From CAZWVR01 sp964637235 (GTDB lineage: Bacteria > Bacteroidota > Bacteroidia > Bacteroidales > S143-33): 64,000 nt of DNA. Below the pieces are notes generated by a model that was not told the origin of the DNA, did not search any database, and was given only the letters and a program-made list of their open reading frames with translations. A program made the translations under genes and the position numbers. The DNA is taken from NCBI GenBank assembly GCA_964637235.1, contig CAZWVR010000001.1, positions 1 to 64,000 on the forward strand, given 5' to 3'. The stretch's first letter is position 1. Each line of letters opens with the position of its first letter. Positions 9,801 to 17,355 of the stretch are shown here, piece by piece.

Positions 9801-10112
9801 AGAGTTTTCCGATTGGGTATTATCTGTTTCTGCGTCAATGATTATGTCTGGGGAATCTTCGTAGCGGACGGCTTTGGACTTAATTTTTGAACCTTTATAG
9901 ACGCCGAGTTTTATATGTTTTGGTGTCTTATTGAATGGAATAATACCTTTTTGAGCCAAATCTAACCAATAAGCATAGTTATCAATGGCAGTGTTGATAA
10001 TGTGAATTTTGCCATCTTTACCTTTGATTGCTTGCCATACTGAATGATTTTTTTGGCCATAGAGCAATCCAGAAATAAAAAGAACCATTAAGAAAATTAT
10101 AACTCTTCGCAT
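6819..10112 (-). CDS. T9SS-secreted multidomain protein with Asp-box repeats, GEVED and PKD-like domains
   Basis: A 1097-residue secreted protein. It has a signal peptide (residues 1-19, ending in LLYGQ). About residues 130-490 form a sialidase-like propeller with repeated Asp boxes (SYDNGQTWTS, STDQGQNWSS, STDGGQTWQ, SDDGGDTWSS, SLDNGDSWED). An Fn3-like segment follows (about 495-580), then a GEVED domain (about 634-780; DDWGVWIDFNQDGDFDDPGE). Next come two PKD/Ig-like domains (about 865-1015). The C-terminal type A sorting domain (about 1019-1097) opens NLYPNPNDGFF and ends SGIYILHL...MID. This sorting domain sends proteins through the type IX system encoded at 23638-37665. The propeller alone does not prove glycosidase activity: I see no clear Arg triad. 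Confidence 0.88.
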   Translation of the reverse strand: MRRVIIFLMVLFISGLLYGQKNHSVWQAIKGKDGKIHIINTAIDNYAYWLDLAQKGIIPFNKTPKHIKLGVYKGSKIKSKAVRYEDSPDIIIDAETDNTQSENSIFIDPNDNSHVLNSNNSTDWNGSTVNTLYGTSYYMTDDASETWSGNHEFAGHNNWGDPATGIDLDGNMYIGYIVTNWGQGVAHSYDNGQTWTSVNFYVQDSQDKNHLWVDNSPSSPYAGRVYSAWSDLNSSNDILVSYSTDQGQNWSSPIDISSAVNSGSHDQGVNLATDADGNVYAVWAIYDGWPQPETAIGFAKSTDGGQTWQAATRIIDNIKGIRQENGPGGIRMNSFPVMDVGPDGTIYVVWANVGVPGTNSGSNWSIYMIKSDDGGDTWSSPIRVNQGPMEDGKHALFPWIAVDPTSGAIVVIFWDNRNTSGDDMEVWAAVSLDNGDSWEDFRISDVSFTPAPISGLAGGYFGDYIGIDILNGVAYPVWSDNRSGVVKAYCSPFVVNTLERPIKLYANIINDETGETALHWTYLDTSTTLQYFVLYRDGDSIGTTTDTTYSDFLPSFGQHKYEVAARHTTGLSVTAKAYVLWGEALISISPSHLTDTLAPNQTSTKFLTIRNNGRLPLYYNLKTEITSKYNTPKDYCAASGGGDEYISGVIFGDINNTGTGSDQYSDYTSMSTEVNAGETYQLTVQNGNPYSSDDWGVWIDFNQDGDFDDPGENVVCDVSNGNNETTYNITIPDDASAGATRMRIRLKYSGSDCGSPCGSTTYGEVEDYTVVINSWLAVSPRIDTIAPGESKTVSVTFNSTNLTDGTYYANLNFYSNAENIDTLTVPVALTVNSSLPLAVDPVAVPQNICNGESTTLYANISGGSGNYTVSWSGDDGFTSTDINPTVSPSQTTTYTLTVSDDNGSVQGTTTVYVHNVPEAPVAPTGSVNVGNHTNALKYYLPIPTPDATSYQWTLSPDTVGVAVGTTDTAYVTFNSHYTGTVYLKVKAINDCGESQYGDSLAINLFEGTYVQQNQIGLNLYPNPNDGFFKISLITGKPDIINIEIYNSLGQKVFTKYNWHIEGYNAIPIDLQSQPSGIYILHLSATDGIDYSLKFMID

Positions 10113-10242
10113 AAAAATAGTTTTGATAGTTTTTACTTTTTTTTAAGAGAATAATATTTGAAAAAGTTGCTTTTAAAATTAAAATTTGTTTTATAGAGAA
10201 GAGAAGTCAAATTTGTAATATGTAATGCGAGAGTTCAAATTG

Positions 10243-10524
10243 CTATAGTTTGAAATTGTTAATACAAAGTTTACCATTTGGTTTTAGCACACGTTCGCAC
10301 TCCTGCCAAACTTTTAATAGTTCGTTTATAAATGTATGATAATCTGAAATATCGCCTAGTTGTCCTGAGACTTTTTCAGAATGAGACTTTGTTTGATAGC
10401 CATCTTTGGAATAGTCTTTAATATTGAAATATGGCGGAGAAGTAATTATCAAATCAATGGAATTATCTGGTATCTCCGCCATATTACGAGCGTCTTTGTA
10501 AAAGACCTTATTTATGAAGTCCAT
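10243..10524 (-). pseudogene. N-terminal remnant of an N4/N6 DNA methyltransferase
   Basis: Only 93 residues remain of a protein that normally has about 280 or more. The start is typical (MDFINKVFYKDARNM), followed by motif IV DLIITSPPYFNIKDY and a helix ending in CERVLKPNGKLCIN. The frame then runs into an unrelated tail (NFKL and stop) formed by an inverted repeat, TTCAAA (10234-10239) and TTTGAA (10249-10254). The SAM-binding motif I and target-recognition region are missing and cannot fit in the 130 bases before the next gene. It should be inactive. It may mark a lost restriction-modification system or an old insertion or deletion. Confidence 0.75.
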
Positions 10525-10557
10525 AGAATTTTTTATAAAAATAGTAAAAAAATCAAT

Positions 10558-11385
10558 TTATTGGGAAAGCATTATAGGTAATCCATTTTTCGAATTTCCG
10601 ATTATAATAATTTTAGCGTTTTGAGATTTAGCTAATTCCAATGTTGCTTGTATTCCTTCATAAGTTAGGACTTTGTCTGTCATTGAGGCATTGATTATTT
10701 GGTTATATTTAGCAATTCCTTCTGCTTGAATAATTTTTCGTTGTTTTTCTTTTTGTTCTTTTTGTAGTACATAGTCATAAGCGAGAGCTTCTTGTTGTTT
10801 TGTTAGTTTATCCTCAATAGCTTTTTTGAGTTCATTAGGTATTTCTATGGAACGTATTAGAAGTGCAGTCATTTTTATGTAATTTTTTTCGAGGACAGAG
10901 TCAGTTTCTTCAATGATTCTACGTTCCACCTCTTGTCTTTTCAGAGAATATATTTCTTCTGCTGTGTATTGCCCCATTATTCGTCTAACAGCCGAACGCA
11001 CTTCTGGTATAACAAGTTTTTGGACGTAATTTTTGCCGAATTGTTCATGAATATAGCCTATTTTTGAAAATATTGGATAGAAGCGCACAGTGACTTCTAC
11101 ATTTATAGTTAGTCCGTTTTTATCCAGTACATCTAAGTTTCCATATTCATTGTTAGATTGTTTATTGAATGAAATAGTTTGTTCTCTTACATCATAGATA
11201 TAGATTTGATTCCATGGTGCTATAAAATGTATTCCCTCTGATAGTACGTGTTTTTTATCTAAACCGGATAATGGTCTAAATATAACAGCTTTCTCGCCCG
11301 GATGGATAATGACAATAGAGTTAATTAAAATAAAAAGCAAAATAATTGCTAAGACTATCAGTGTGATGATAATGCCTCTTTTCAT
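10558..11385 (-). CDS. prohibitin/SPFH (Band 7) family membrane protein
   Basis: A 275-residue protein anchored by one N-terminal membrane helix (about residues 3-24). The SPFH domain follows: IHPGEKAVIFRPLSG, GIHFIAPWNQIYIYDVREQT, a VEVTVRFYP strand, and EVRSAVRRIMGQYTAEEIYS. A long helical region with ALAYDYVLQKEQKEKQRKI ends the protein. This order is that of prohibitin homologues, which form large membrane rings that scaffold proteases and organise membrane domains. It stands alone on the minus strand. The family call is firm; the partner protein is unknown. Confidence 0.9.
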   Translation of the reverse strand: MKRGIIITLIVLAIILLFILINSIVIIHPGEKAVIFRPLSGLDKKHVLSEGIHFIAPWNQIYIYDVREQTISFNKQSNNEYGNLDVLDKNGLTINVEVTVRFYPIFSKIGYIHEQFGKNYVQKLVIPEVRSAVRRIMGQYTAEEIYSLKRQEVERRIIEETDSVLEKNYIKMTALLIRSIEIPNELKKAIEDKLTKQQEALAYDYVLQKEQKEKQRKIIQAEGIAKYNQIINASMTDKVLTYEGIQATLELAKSQNAKIIIIGNSKNGLPIMLSQ

Positions 11386-11446
11386 AGTTTTTTAGGTCTA
11401 AAAGTAAACTAAAAGTTTTTTTATACAAAATTCTTTTGATAAGTTT

Positions 11447-11914
11447 TTATTCTTTTTTTTCTAAAAATAAAACGAGTGGTTTTACGATTAGTTTTAATTT
11501 TATGTATTTTAAATTACTATTGGTATGGATTATAGCCCATTTTTGGGGAGCTTTATTTTTATGCCAAGATATGTATAGAATGCTGTCTTTTATTTTGTAA
11601 AAAAAATGACGATTATTTTCTATTGACGAATCTAATATCTCTCTGATTACGGGGAGATAACTGGTATTTATATCAATCTCTCCTGCATTATTTTGTTTGA
11701 AGTCTAATTGTATTTTTATTAGTCTAATGAAAGTTCCAAACTTATTGATAAAGCTAATGTAAGAGCTATCTTTTCCGAGTTCAGTGATTAAAGAGTCCAT
11801 ATTTAATAAATACAAGCCACTAAGTTGATTGTTATTTAAGGATTTTTGAGGGGGTTGTTGACATTTAAGTAGTAGAAATAGAGCAATTAAGAATAAAGGT
11901 ATAATTTTTTTCAT
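11447..11914 (-). CDS. putative lipoprotein of unknown function
   Basis: A 155-residue protein with a lipoprotein signal (residues 1-18; LFLLLKC gives Cys18 as the lipidated residue). The remainder is predicted to be mainly beta strands, with a KWAIIHTN segment late in the chain. I do not recognise the family. Size and the VLFLE C-terminus suggest a small lipocalin-like or DUF-type lipoprotein, but this is a guess. It lies between the prohibitin gene and an outer-membrane-like gene on the same strand, with about 60 bp on each side. Confidence 0.6.
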   Translation of the reverse strand: MKKIIPLFLIALFLLLKCQQPPQKSLNNNQLSGLYLLNMDSLITELGKDSSYISFINKFGTFIRLIKIQLDFKQNNAGEIDINTSYLPVIREILDSSIENNRHFFYKIKDSILYISWHKNKAPQKWAIIHTNSNLKYIKLKLIVKPLVLFLEKKE

Positions 11915-11969
11915 ATTTTTTTTTGATAATCAATGCAAAAATCGTGAAAAATTTTTTTAGTAGATATAT

Positions 11970-12731
11970 TTATTTAAAACGACTTTTTATTGAGCTTTTG
12001 TTCCAAATAAAAACACTTTTTCCGCACGAACTTTTTCCATAATATCCTATATAATAGCGAATACCGATGAATAAATATGTATTAAGTATATTTAGAGTAG
12101 GGTCGTGATATTGGGCTATACGATGAATAAAATAATTACTTGTCAGGTAGAAATTATCGTTTATTAAAGGTTTAAGAGAATAATTAAATTGTATTCCGAG
12201 ATCAATATCTAATATTTGGGACATATATGGTTTAATGCCTGTACGTATTGTAAGGGACGGATACCATCTGGGGAACTGAGAAGAAATATCTACTGTCTGG
12301 AAATCTCCTGTGGGGCTGTATAACATTGTTAATAATCTATGTGTCATATAGACACCAGTATTGATAAAAAGACCAGTGTTTGTTTGAAGGTCAAAAGTAG
12401 CTTTAAAGCCGTAATTTTCGAATATTATCCATTCGTGGATATATTTTAGATTTTTTGTGTTAAAGATTTTTAATCTTTGTGTGTCGTAATGATATGTTGA
12501 GCCTATTGAGATACCTATATTTTGGTTATAAGATAAAGAAAATAATATTGAGCCTGTATGTGAAGGAGAATAAAATTTAAAGGAGACATTATTATCATTA
12601 AGGCTTTCATTATGTATAAAAAAAGAAGTACCACTACCTATGTAAGGAGATATGGAAAACCATATAACGTTTTTTTGAGCCGAAGCGATTGAAAAACTAA
12701 AAATTAGTACAAGTATCGCTATTTTTTTCAT
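11970..12731 (-). CDS. putative outer-membrane beta-barrel protein
   Basis: A 253-residue exported protein when started at the ATG at 12731, which gives a standard signal peptide (MKKIAILVLIFSFSIASAQ). Upstream in-frame codons add a non-signal extension inside the ald gene and are unlikely to be used. The mature chain alternates polar and aromatic residues in strands of about 10 residues (for example GSILFSLSYNQNIGISIGST), as in small outer-membrane barrels. The C-terminus after residue 230 is rich in Ser and Lys instead of ending in an aromatic. Specific function unknown. Confidence 0.6.
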   Translation of the reverse strand: MKKIAILVLIFSFSIASAQKNVIWFSISPYIGSGTSFFIHNESLNDNNVSFKFYSPSHTGSILFSLSYNQNIGISIGSTYHYDTQRLKIFNTKNLKYIHEWIIFENYGFKATFDLQTNTGLFINTGVYMTHRLLTMLYSPTGDFQTVDISSQFPRWYPSLTIRTGIKPYMSQILDIDLGIQFNYSLKPLINDNFYLTSNYFIHRIAQYHDPTLNILNTYLFIGIRYYIGYYGKSSCGKSVFIWNKSSIKSRFK

Positions 12732-12741
12732 TTTTAGCTTT

Positions 12742-13947
12742 TTATAAATCAAAGAAAAATTCAATTGAAGTGCTTCTTAAAGAAAATAGTTTGCTGATAT
12801 CTTCGTTGGTTAAGACACCTTTATATATGTATGTAGAATTTCGGAGAGATTTATTTATTCTAATGTACATTTCAAAGCCGCCGACTTCGTATATGCGTCT
12901 TAATATGGGGACTAATACATTATTTAGTGCAATAGAGGTGGTCATAGGTATTTTTGAAGCTAAGTTAGGGATACAGTAATGAAGTATATTGTGTTTAATG
13001 TAGTAAGGTTCCTTGAATGATGTAATTCGGGAAGTTTCTATTATTGTGCCAGCATCGATTTTAAGGTCTATAATTATGGAGTAATGTGGCATTTGTTTTA
13101 CCATTTCTTCGGTGATAATAAATGTTTCGTTTGGGGAGCGTTTCATAGAATTTATTAACACATCAGCTTCTTTTAGTGCTTTTTCTATTTCGATGGTATT
13201 TATGGTTGAAGTATATATATGATTACCAAATATGTGTCGTATTTCTGAAAGTTTTTTAATTGATTTTTCAAAGACTTTTACATTTGCTCCGAGCCCCAGT
13301 GCTGTTCTAATTGCTTGCCTTGCAGAGATATCAGTACCAAAAATTACTACATTTGCAGGTGGTACACCTGTTATACCTCCTAACATAATTCCTTTGCCTG
13401 TTTCTGTGGAGTTGCTAAGTAATTCAGCAGCAATCATAATAGACATACTTCCAATTATCTCACCGATGACTTGTAAAAATGGATTAAATCCATCTTCGTC
13501 GGTGTAGTATTCGTATGCTATTGCGGTCGTTTTTTTTGCCATTAGAATTTCAAAGTTTTCTTTACGTTGGGTAGTTAGGTTTAAAGCTGATATTATTATT
13601 CTGTTTTTATTGAGAGCTTCCAATTCTCTACGGGTAAGAGGTCCTACTTTAATGATAATTGATGCATTTTGGAATATTTCATTTTTATCATAGGTAATTT
13701 TTGCTCCGCTTTTTATATAGTCATTATTAGTGTATCCTGCTTTTAGACCTGCTTCGTTTTCTATAAGTATCTTGTATCCTAATTTTACAAGTGTTTCTAC
13801 TCCTTCTGGAGTTAATGGAACACGGCTTTCCTCTGGGTTATTGTCTTTTGGAATTCCGATAATATTTTGTTGGAATTGTCGTTTAAGTAGGGCTAATTCT
13901 TCTTTCGATTGAAGAGAATATTTGCTTTTTTCAATATTTATCTCCAT
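12742..13947 (-). CDS. alanine dehydrogenase-like protein with degenerate NAD-binding glycine motif
   Basis: A 401-residue protein of the alanine dehydrogenase / transhydrogenase alpha family, which normally converts L-alanine and NAD to pyruvate, ammonia and NADH. The substrate-side domain has ESRVPLTPEGVETLVKLGYK and IIIKVGPLTRRELEAL. The Rossmann domain begins GGITGVPPANVVIFG and continues ALGLGANVKVFE. However, the expected GxGxxG is replaced by GTDISA (about residue 205), losing the second and third glycines. The C-terminal half (ETSRITSF, HYCIPNLASKIP) matches the Bacteroidota form. Either it uses the cofactor poorly or it has a changed role. Its promoter lies just upstream. Confidence 0.75.
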   Translation of the reverse strand: MEINIEKSKYSLQSKEELALLKRQFQQNIIGIPKDNNPEESRVPLTPEGVETLVKLGYKILIENEAGLKAGYTNNDYIKSGAKITYDKNEIFQNASIIIKVGPLTRRELEALNKNRIIISALNLTTQRKENFEILMAKKTTAIAYEYYTDEDGFNPFLQVIGEIIGSMSIMIAAELLSNSTETGKGIMLGGITGVPPANVVIFGTDISARQAIRTALGLGANVKVFEKSIKKLSEIRHIFGNHIYTSTINTIEIEKALKEADVLINSMKRSPNETFIITEEMVKQMPHYSIIIDLKIDAGTIIETSRITSFKEPYYIKHNILHYCIPNLASKIPMTTSIALNNVLVPILRRIYEVGGFEMYIRINKSLRNSTYIYKGVLTNEDISKLFSLRSTSIEFFFDL

Positions 13948-13968
13948 ATCATTTTTTTAAGTATCTGA

Positions 13969-13999
13969 CAAAATTAGGTAAAAAATGGTTAATAGTCAA
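13969..13999 (-). promoter_or_regulatory. Bacteroidetes-type promoter for the alanine dehydrogenase-like gene
   Basis: On the minus strand TTG (13999-13997) is followed after 20 nt by TAATTTTG (13976-13969), a full match to TAnnTTTG. It sits about 22 nt before the start codon at 13947. Confidence 0.55.
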
Positions 14000-14034
14000 T
14001 TTTTTTAGTATTGAATTTTTATTTTTTTTAATAG

Positions 14035-14754
14035 CTATAATATAAATTCAATTTCTTTAAAGTTAAAAGTTTGTATTTTATTGTTAACCTTTAATTTTAG
14101 TCTTCCGAATTCATCTATACCTTCAATAACTGCCTGAAATTTAGTGTATTGAGTTTTAAACCATTGGATAGATTTATAATTATAAAGTTTCTGCTGGTAT
14201 TCAGTAGATAGATTATGATTGTTTAGTGTTTGAAGTCGTTTAAATATAAAATTTTTTAAAGTAAAAAGTTCAGTAATGATATCTAATTCTTTATTTTTCA
14301 GAAGTTTTAATGATGTAGCATTTATTTCGGGAGGGAATAAAGTTTGATTTATATTTATGCCGATACCTATAATTGATGTACTTATCAGTGTTGAGTTTAT
14401 TTTGTTCTCAATGAGTATTCCACAGATTTTTTTTGAATTTACAAGGATATCATTAGGCCATTTTATTTTGCCTTGAATTTTATGATATTGCAAATAATCG
14501 ATTATTGCTAATGCTGTTGTTTGTAGTAGGGCTAATTGTTTTGTAATTGGTATTTGCTGTTTTATTATTACAGATAGAAGTAGGTTTTTATTTTTTTGAC
14601 TATGCCAAGAATTGCTCCCAGTTCCTTTACCATTAGTTTGATAGTGAGCAAATATTATACTCTTGTTGGGTAATTTTTGTAGGTTCCTTTCGGCATATTT
14701 GTTTGTGGAATCTGTGATAGGCAATTCTATAAGTAAAGAATATTTAGTTTTCAT
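14035..14754 (-). CDS. birA: biotin--[acetyl-CoA-carboxylase] ligase
   Basis: A 239-residue monofunctional biotin protein ligase without the N-terminal DNA-binding domain of E. coli BirA, so it is expected to be an enzyme and not a repressor. Motifs: DSTNKYA near residue 16, the biotinyl-AMP loop as QTNGKGTGSNSW (instead of the usual GRGRRGRxW pattern), LLLSVII, KWPNDILVNSKKICGILIE and IGIGININQ. It attaches biotin to carboxyl-carrier proteins. Its start overlaps the end of the upstream lipoprotein gene by 11 nt, so they are likely co-transcribed. Confidence 0.9.
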   Translation of the reverse strand: MKTKYSLLIELPITDSTNKYAERNLQKLPNKSIIFAHYQTNGKGTGSNSWHSQKNKNLLLSVIIKQQIPITKQLALLQTTALAIIDYLQYHKIQGKIKWPNDILVNSKKICGILIENKINSTLISTSIIGIGININQTLFPPEINATSLKLLKNKELDIITELFTLKNFIFKRLQTLNNHNLSTEYQQKLYNYKSIQWFKTQYTKFQAVIEGIDEFGRLKLKVNNKIQTFNFKEIEFIL

Positions 14755-15367
14755 TTTCGTAGTAAAGATAATTGTAGAATACTTTATTATTTCTGCGGAT
14801 ATTTAATTCAGCTTGTTGCATATAGTTTAAAAAATTGTCTATAAGCTTATTAGCGATATTTTCAGAGTTGAGATTTTCTTTATTTTTTTTGGGGCACAAT
14901 TTATTTTCTGAAATAATTTTTTGTATCTGGGGAGTAATATTTTTTACTATTTTGTCTCTATAAATCAATTCAAAATAATGTGTAATACTCATAGAATCTA
15001 CATTTTGATTAGGTAGGAGTATATTATCGCCTTTAAGTAGAGAATATGGATTTTCTACTGTGAAATTGTCTATATTTTCGGTAAAAATTTCTAATAGAGA
15101 AGGGAGAATCTTTTTTGTGAGTTTATATATACATTTGTTGTATTGCTGTATTATGCTTGTATCTTGCCAAAATATGTCTTGTTTAAAATTAATTTTTTGT
15201 TCTTTTATATCTTTATTAAGCTGATTAGCAGCATATTTTGTAGAATGTTTTAGAATTTGTATAATGGCATTATTATAGTCATCAATGTTTAGTTTCTTGT
15301 TTTGTTGGCAGGAAATATAGAAAATGCTTAGGGGAAGTAGTATTGTTAAATATAGAATTTTTTTCAT
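14744..15367 (-). CDS. putative lipoprotein of unknown function
   Basis: A 207-residue lipoprotein when started at the ATG at 15367, which gives the signal MKKILYLTILLPLSIFYISC with Cys20 as the lipidation site. Longer in-frame starts add a segment that would spoil the signal. The mature part is highly charged and mostly helical (many Lys, Asn and Ile), with no motif I recognise. It overlaps the birA start by 11 nt. The pairing with birA does not suggest a role by itself. Confidence 0.6.
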   Translation of the reverse strand: MKKILYLTILLPLSIFYISCQQNKKLNIDDYNNAIIQILKHSTKYAANQLNKDIKEQKINFKQDIFWQDTSIIQQYNKCIYKLTKKILPSLLEIFTENIDNFTVENPYSLLKGDNILLPNQNVDSMSITHYFELIYRDKIVKNITPQIQKIISENKLCPKKNKENLNSENIANKLIDNFLNYMQQAELNIRRNNKVFYNYLYYENEN

Positions 15368-15463
15368 ACTTGCATATTTTAGAAAAAGCGTTATTTTTGG
15401 TAAAAATATAAGCTTCAATTCAAAGTTAATATAAAAATAAGAAAAGAACAAATTTTATTAGTG

Positions 15464-15973
15464 ATGGGATTTGGGTTTATACATATAAAGGGATGGAAAA
15501 GTTTTCCAATAAAAACTGAAAAATCGGAATTTATTAGGAAATATATTTATTTTTTAGAGCAAGAATTGAAAAGTTCGGCAATACATAATGTTGTAGTTAA
15601 AGATAGAGAGGTAAAGTTTAGAGCTCCGATATTTCGTTTTGTATGGAATGGATGGAATCGTTTTAATCCTGTTTCGAGAGGAGAGTTTCATTTTCGTAGC
15701 ATTGCGAATTTTGGCATTGTGGAATACAGAATATGGTTTTTAGAATTTTTTGTTTTAGCATTGATTTTTAGTATTATACCATTTTTTGGTATATTTCCAT
15801 CTTTGTTTTGGCGGATTATAGCTTTATTAACGATATGGATAATTTATTTGATAAATATTTTGATAGCAACTCATAGAATAGAAAATTACTTAGGGAAGCT
15901 TGCCCATAAGTTAAATAAGGAGTTGCAGAAGCCTATAAATAGAGATATTCAATTTCAGAAGTACAATAGTTAG
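15464..15973 (+). CDS. small membrane protein of unknown function
   Basis: A 169-residue protein with a soluble N-terminal half (about residues 1-90, with basic and aromatic residues, FRFVWNGWNRFNPVSRGEF). Two close membrane helices follow (about 92-112 and 118-138), and then a short amphipathic tail. I chose the ATG at 15464 over the GTG 3 nt upstream. It is a lone plus-strand gene between minus-strand blocks. I do not recognise the family; a single-gene envelope protein is all that can be said. Confidence 0.6.
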   Translation: MGFGFIHIKGWKSFPIKTEKSEFIRKYIYFLEQELKSSAIHNVVVKDREVKFRAPIFRFVWNGWNRFNPVSRGEFHFRSIANFGIVEYRIWFLEFFVLALIFSIIPFFGIFPSLFWRIIALLTIWIIYLINILIATHRIENYLGKLAHKLNKELQKPINRDIQFQKYNS

Positions 15974-16017
15974 CTATTTTTAGAGTGCTTAGGTTGAGTT
16001 TTTAAAATTTTAGCAAG

Positions 16018-17331
16018 TTATTTAAAGACGTATCTCATCAGATCATTGCCTAATGCGAGTAATATAAGCATCAATAATAGAATAAAACCGATAATTTGCA
16101 TAATTTCTAAGAATTTATCACTTGGTTTTCGTCCTGTTATCATTTCGTACAAAGCAAATACTGCATGTCCGCCGTCTAATCCGGGGATTGGCAGAAGATT
16201 TAATACAGCGAGCATAATTGATAGAAATGCAGTTAAACGCCAGAAAATTTGCCAGTCCCAAGTTTTACTAAACATTCTACCGATACTAATGAAGCTACCT
16301 ACGGATTTATAAGCTCCTGTTTTGGGAGTTATCAAGAGTTTTAGTTGTTTTAGCATACTGTTTACGCCATCAATTCCTAATTGAAAGCCTTTTGGGATGG
16401 CTTGCCAGAAATTGTAATGGATTGTTTTTATTCTATAGAATTTAGCTAGATTAACTTCTGGATAGACGCCTATTTTTCCACTTTTAGGTACTACTAAGCT
16501 TGTTTTAATGGTATCTTTATTGCGTAAGATAGTTAATGTTATAGTATCCAATTTATGTTTTTGGAGGCTATCTTTTAATTGATCAAAAAAATTGATTTTA
16601 TAGCCATTGAAGCCAATAATTTTATCCCCTTTTTTAAGTCCGTGTTTTTTAGCTACGGAATTTTTTGTAAAATCGGATATTATCATAGGTAATCGTGGAG
16701 TTATTATAAATTTTTGATGTTGAAGGAGTTTTTCTAATTTTTTTCCAGAAAAGTCAATTGTAATAGTATCATTATTTCGGATTACAGTTAAGTTGTGAGG
16801 TTCATTGAGTATCAGCTGTTTTGTAATATCAAAGAATTTTTTTACAGATTTTCCATTAACTGCAATAATTCTATCTCCATTACGTAATCCTAATTCTTGT
16901 CCTAAGGAGTCGACCATTATTCCTTTTACTTCGTTAGTTGGGATATATTGTTCGCCCCAGCTGAGGGCAATACCTATATATATTATAACAGCTAGAATGA
17001 AATTAAAAAGAACACCGGCTATCATTACTATAAATCGTTGCCATGCAGGTTTAGCGCGGAATTCCCATGGTTGTGGCGGCTTTTTTAATTGTTCTTTATC
17101 CATAGATTCATCTATCATTCCAGCTATTTTGACATATCCTCCTAATGGTAGCCAACCTATTCCGTATTCTGTTTCGCCTTTTTTTATTTTGAATAAGGAA
17201 AACCACGGATTAAAAAATAGGTAAAATTTTTCTACCTTCATTTTGAACATCTTAGCAGCTAAGAAATGTCCCAATTCATGAATAAAAACTAAAATACTTA
17301 AACTTAATATTAGTTGGATTACCTGTGTCAT
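16018..17331 (-). CDS. rseP: RIP metalloprotease RseP (site-2 protease)
   Basis: A 437-residue inner-membrane zinc protease. The first helix carries HELGH (His18, Glu19, His22) and the last membrane region carries the third zinc ligand in LPIPGLDGGHAVF (about residues 378-390). Between them are two PDZ domains (about 130-210 and 215-295), as usual for the family. It cuts anti-sigma factors and signal-peptide remnants inside the membrane. It is followed upstream by a DUF4296 lipoprotein gene 24 nt away on the same strand. Start and length are typical. Confidence 0.94.
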   Translation of the reverse strand: MTQVIQLILSLSILVFIHELGHFLAAKMFKMKVEKFYLFFNPWFSLFKIKKGETEYGIGWLPLGGYVKIAGMIDESMDKEQLKKPPQPWEFRAKPAWQRFIVMIAGVLFNFILAVIIYIGIALSWGEQYIPTNEVKGIMVDSLGQELGLRNGDRIIAVNGKSVKKFFDITKQLILNEPHNLTVIRNNDTITIDFSGKKLEKLLQHQKFIITPRLPMIISDFTKNSVAKKHGLKKGDKIIGFNGYKINFFDQLKDSLQKHKLDTITLTILRNKDTIKTSLVVPKSGKIGVYPEVNLAKFYRIKTIHYNFWQAIPKGFQLGIDGVNSMLKQLKLLITPKTGAYKSVGSFISIGRMFSKTWDWQIFWRLTAFLSIMLAVLNLLPIPGLDGGHAVFALYEMITGRKPSDKFLEIMQIIGFILLLMLILLALGNDLMRYVFK

Positions 17332-17355
17332 CAGTCAAAATTTTTGCAAACTTAA

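Noticed and set aside
1..10000. Avoidance of GGNCC sites as a mark of an active TdeIII-like enzyme
   Set aside because: At least ten sites found by eye in the first 10 kb, about what the base composition predicts.
10234..10254. CRISPR repeat
   Set aside because: Only one copy of the palindrome; no second copy or spacers.
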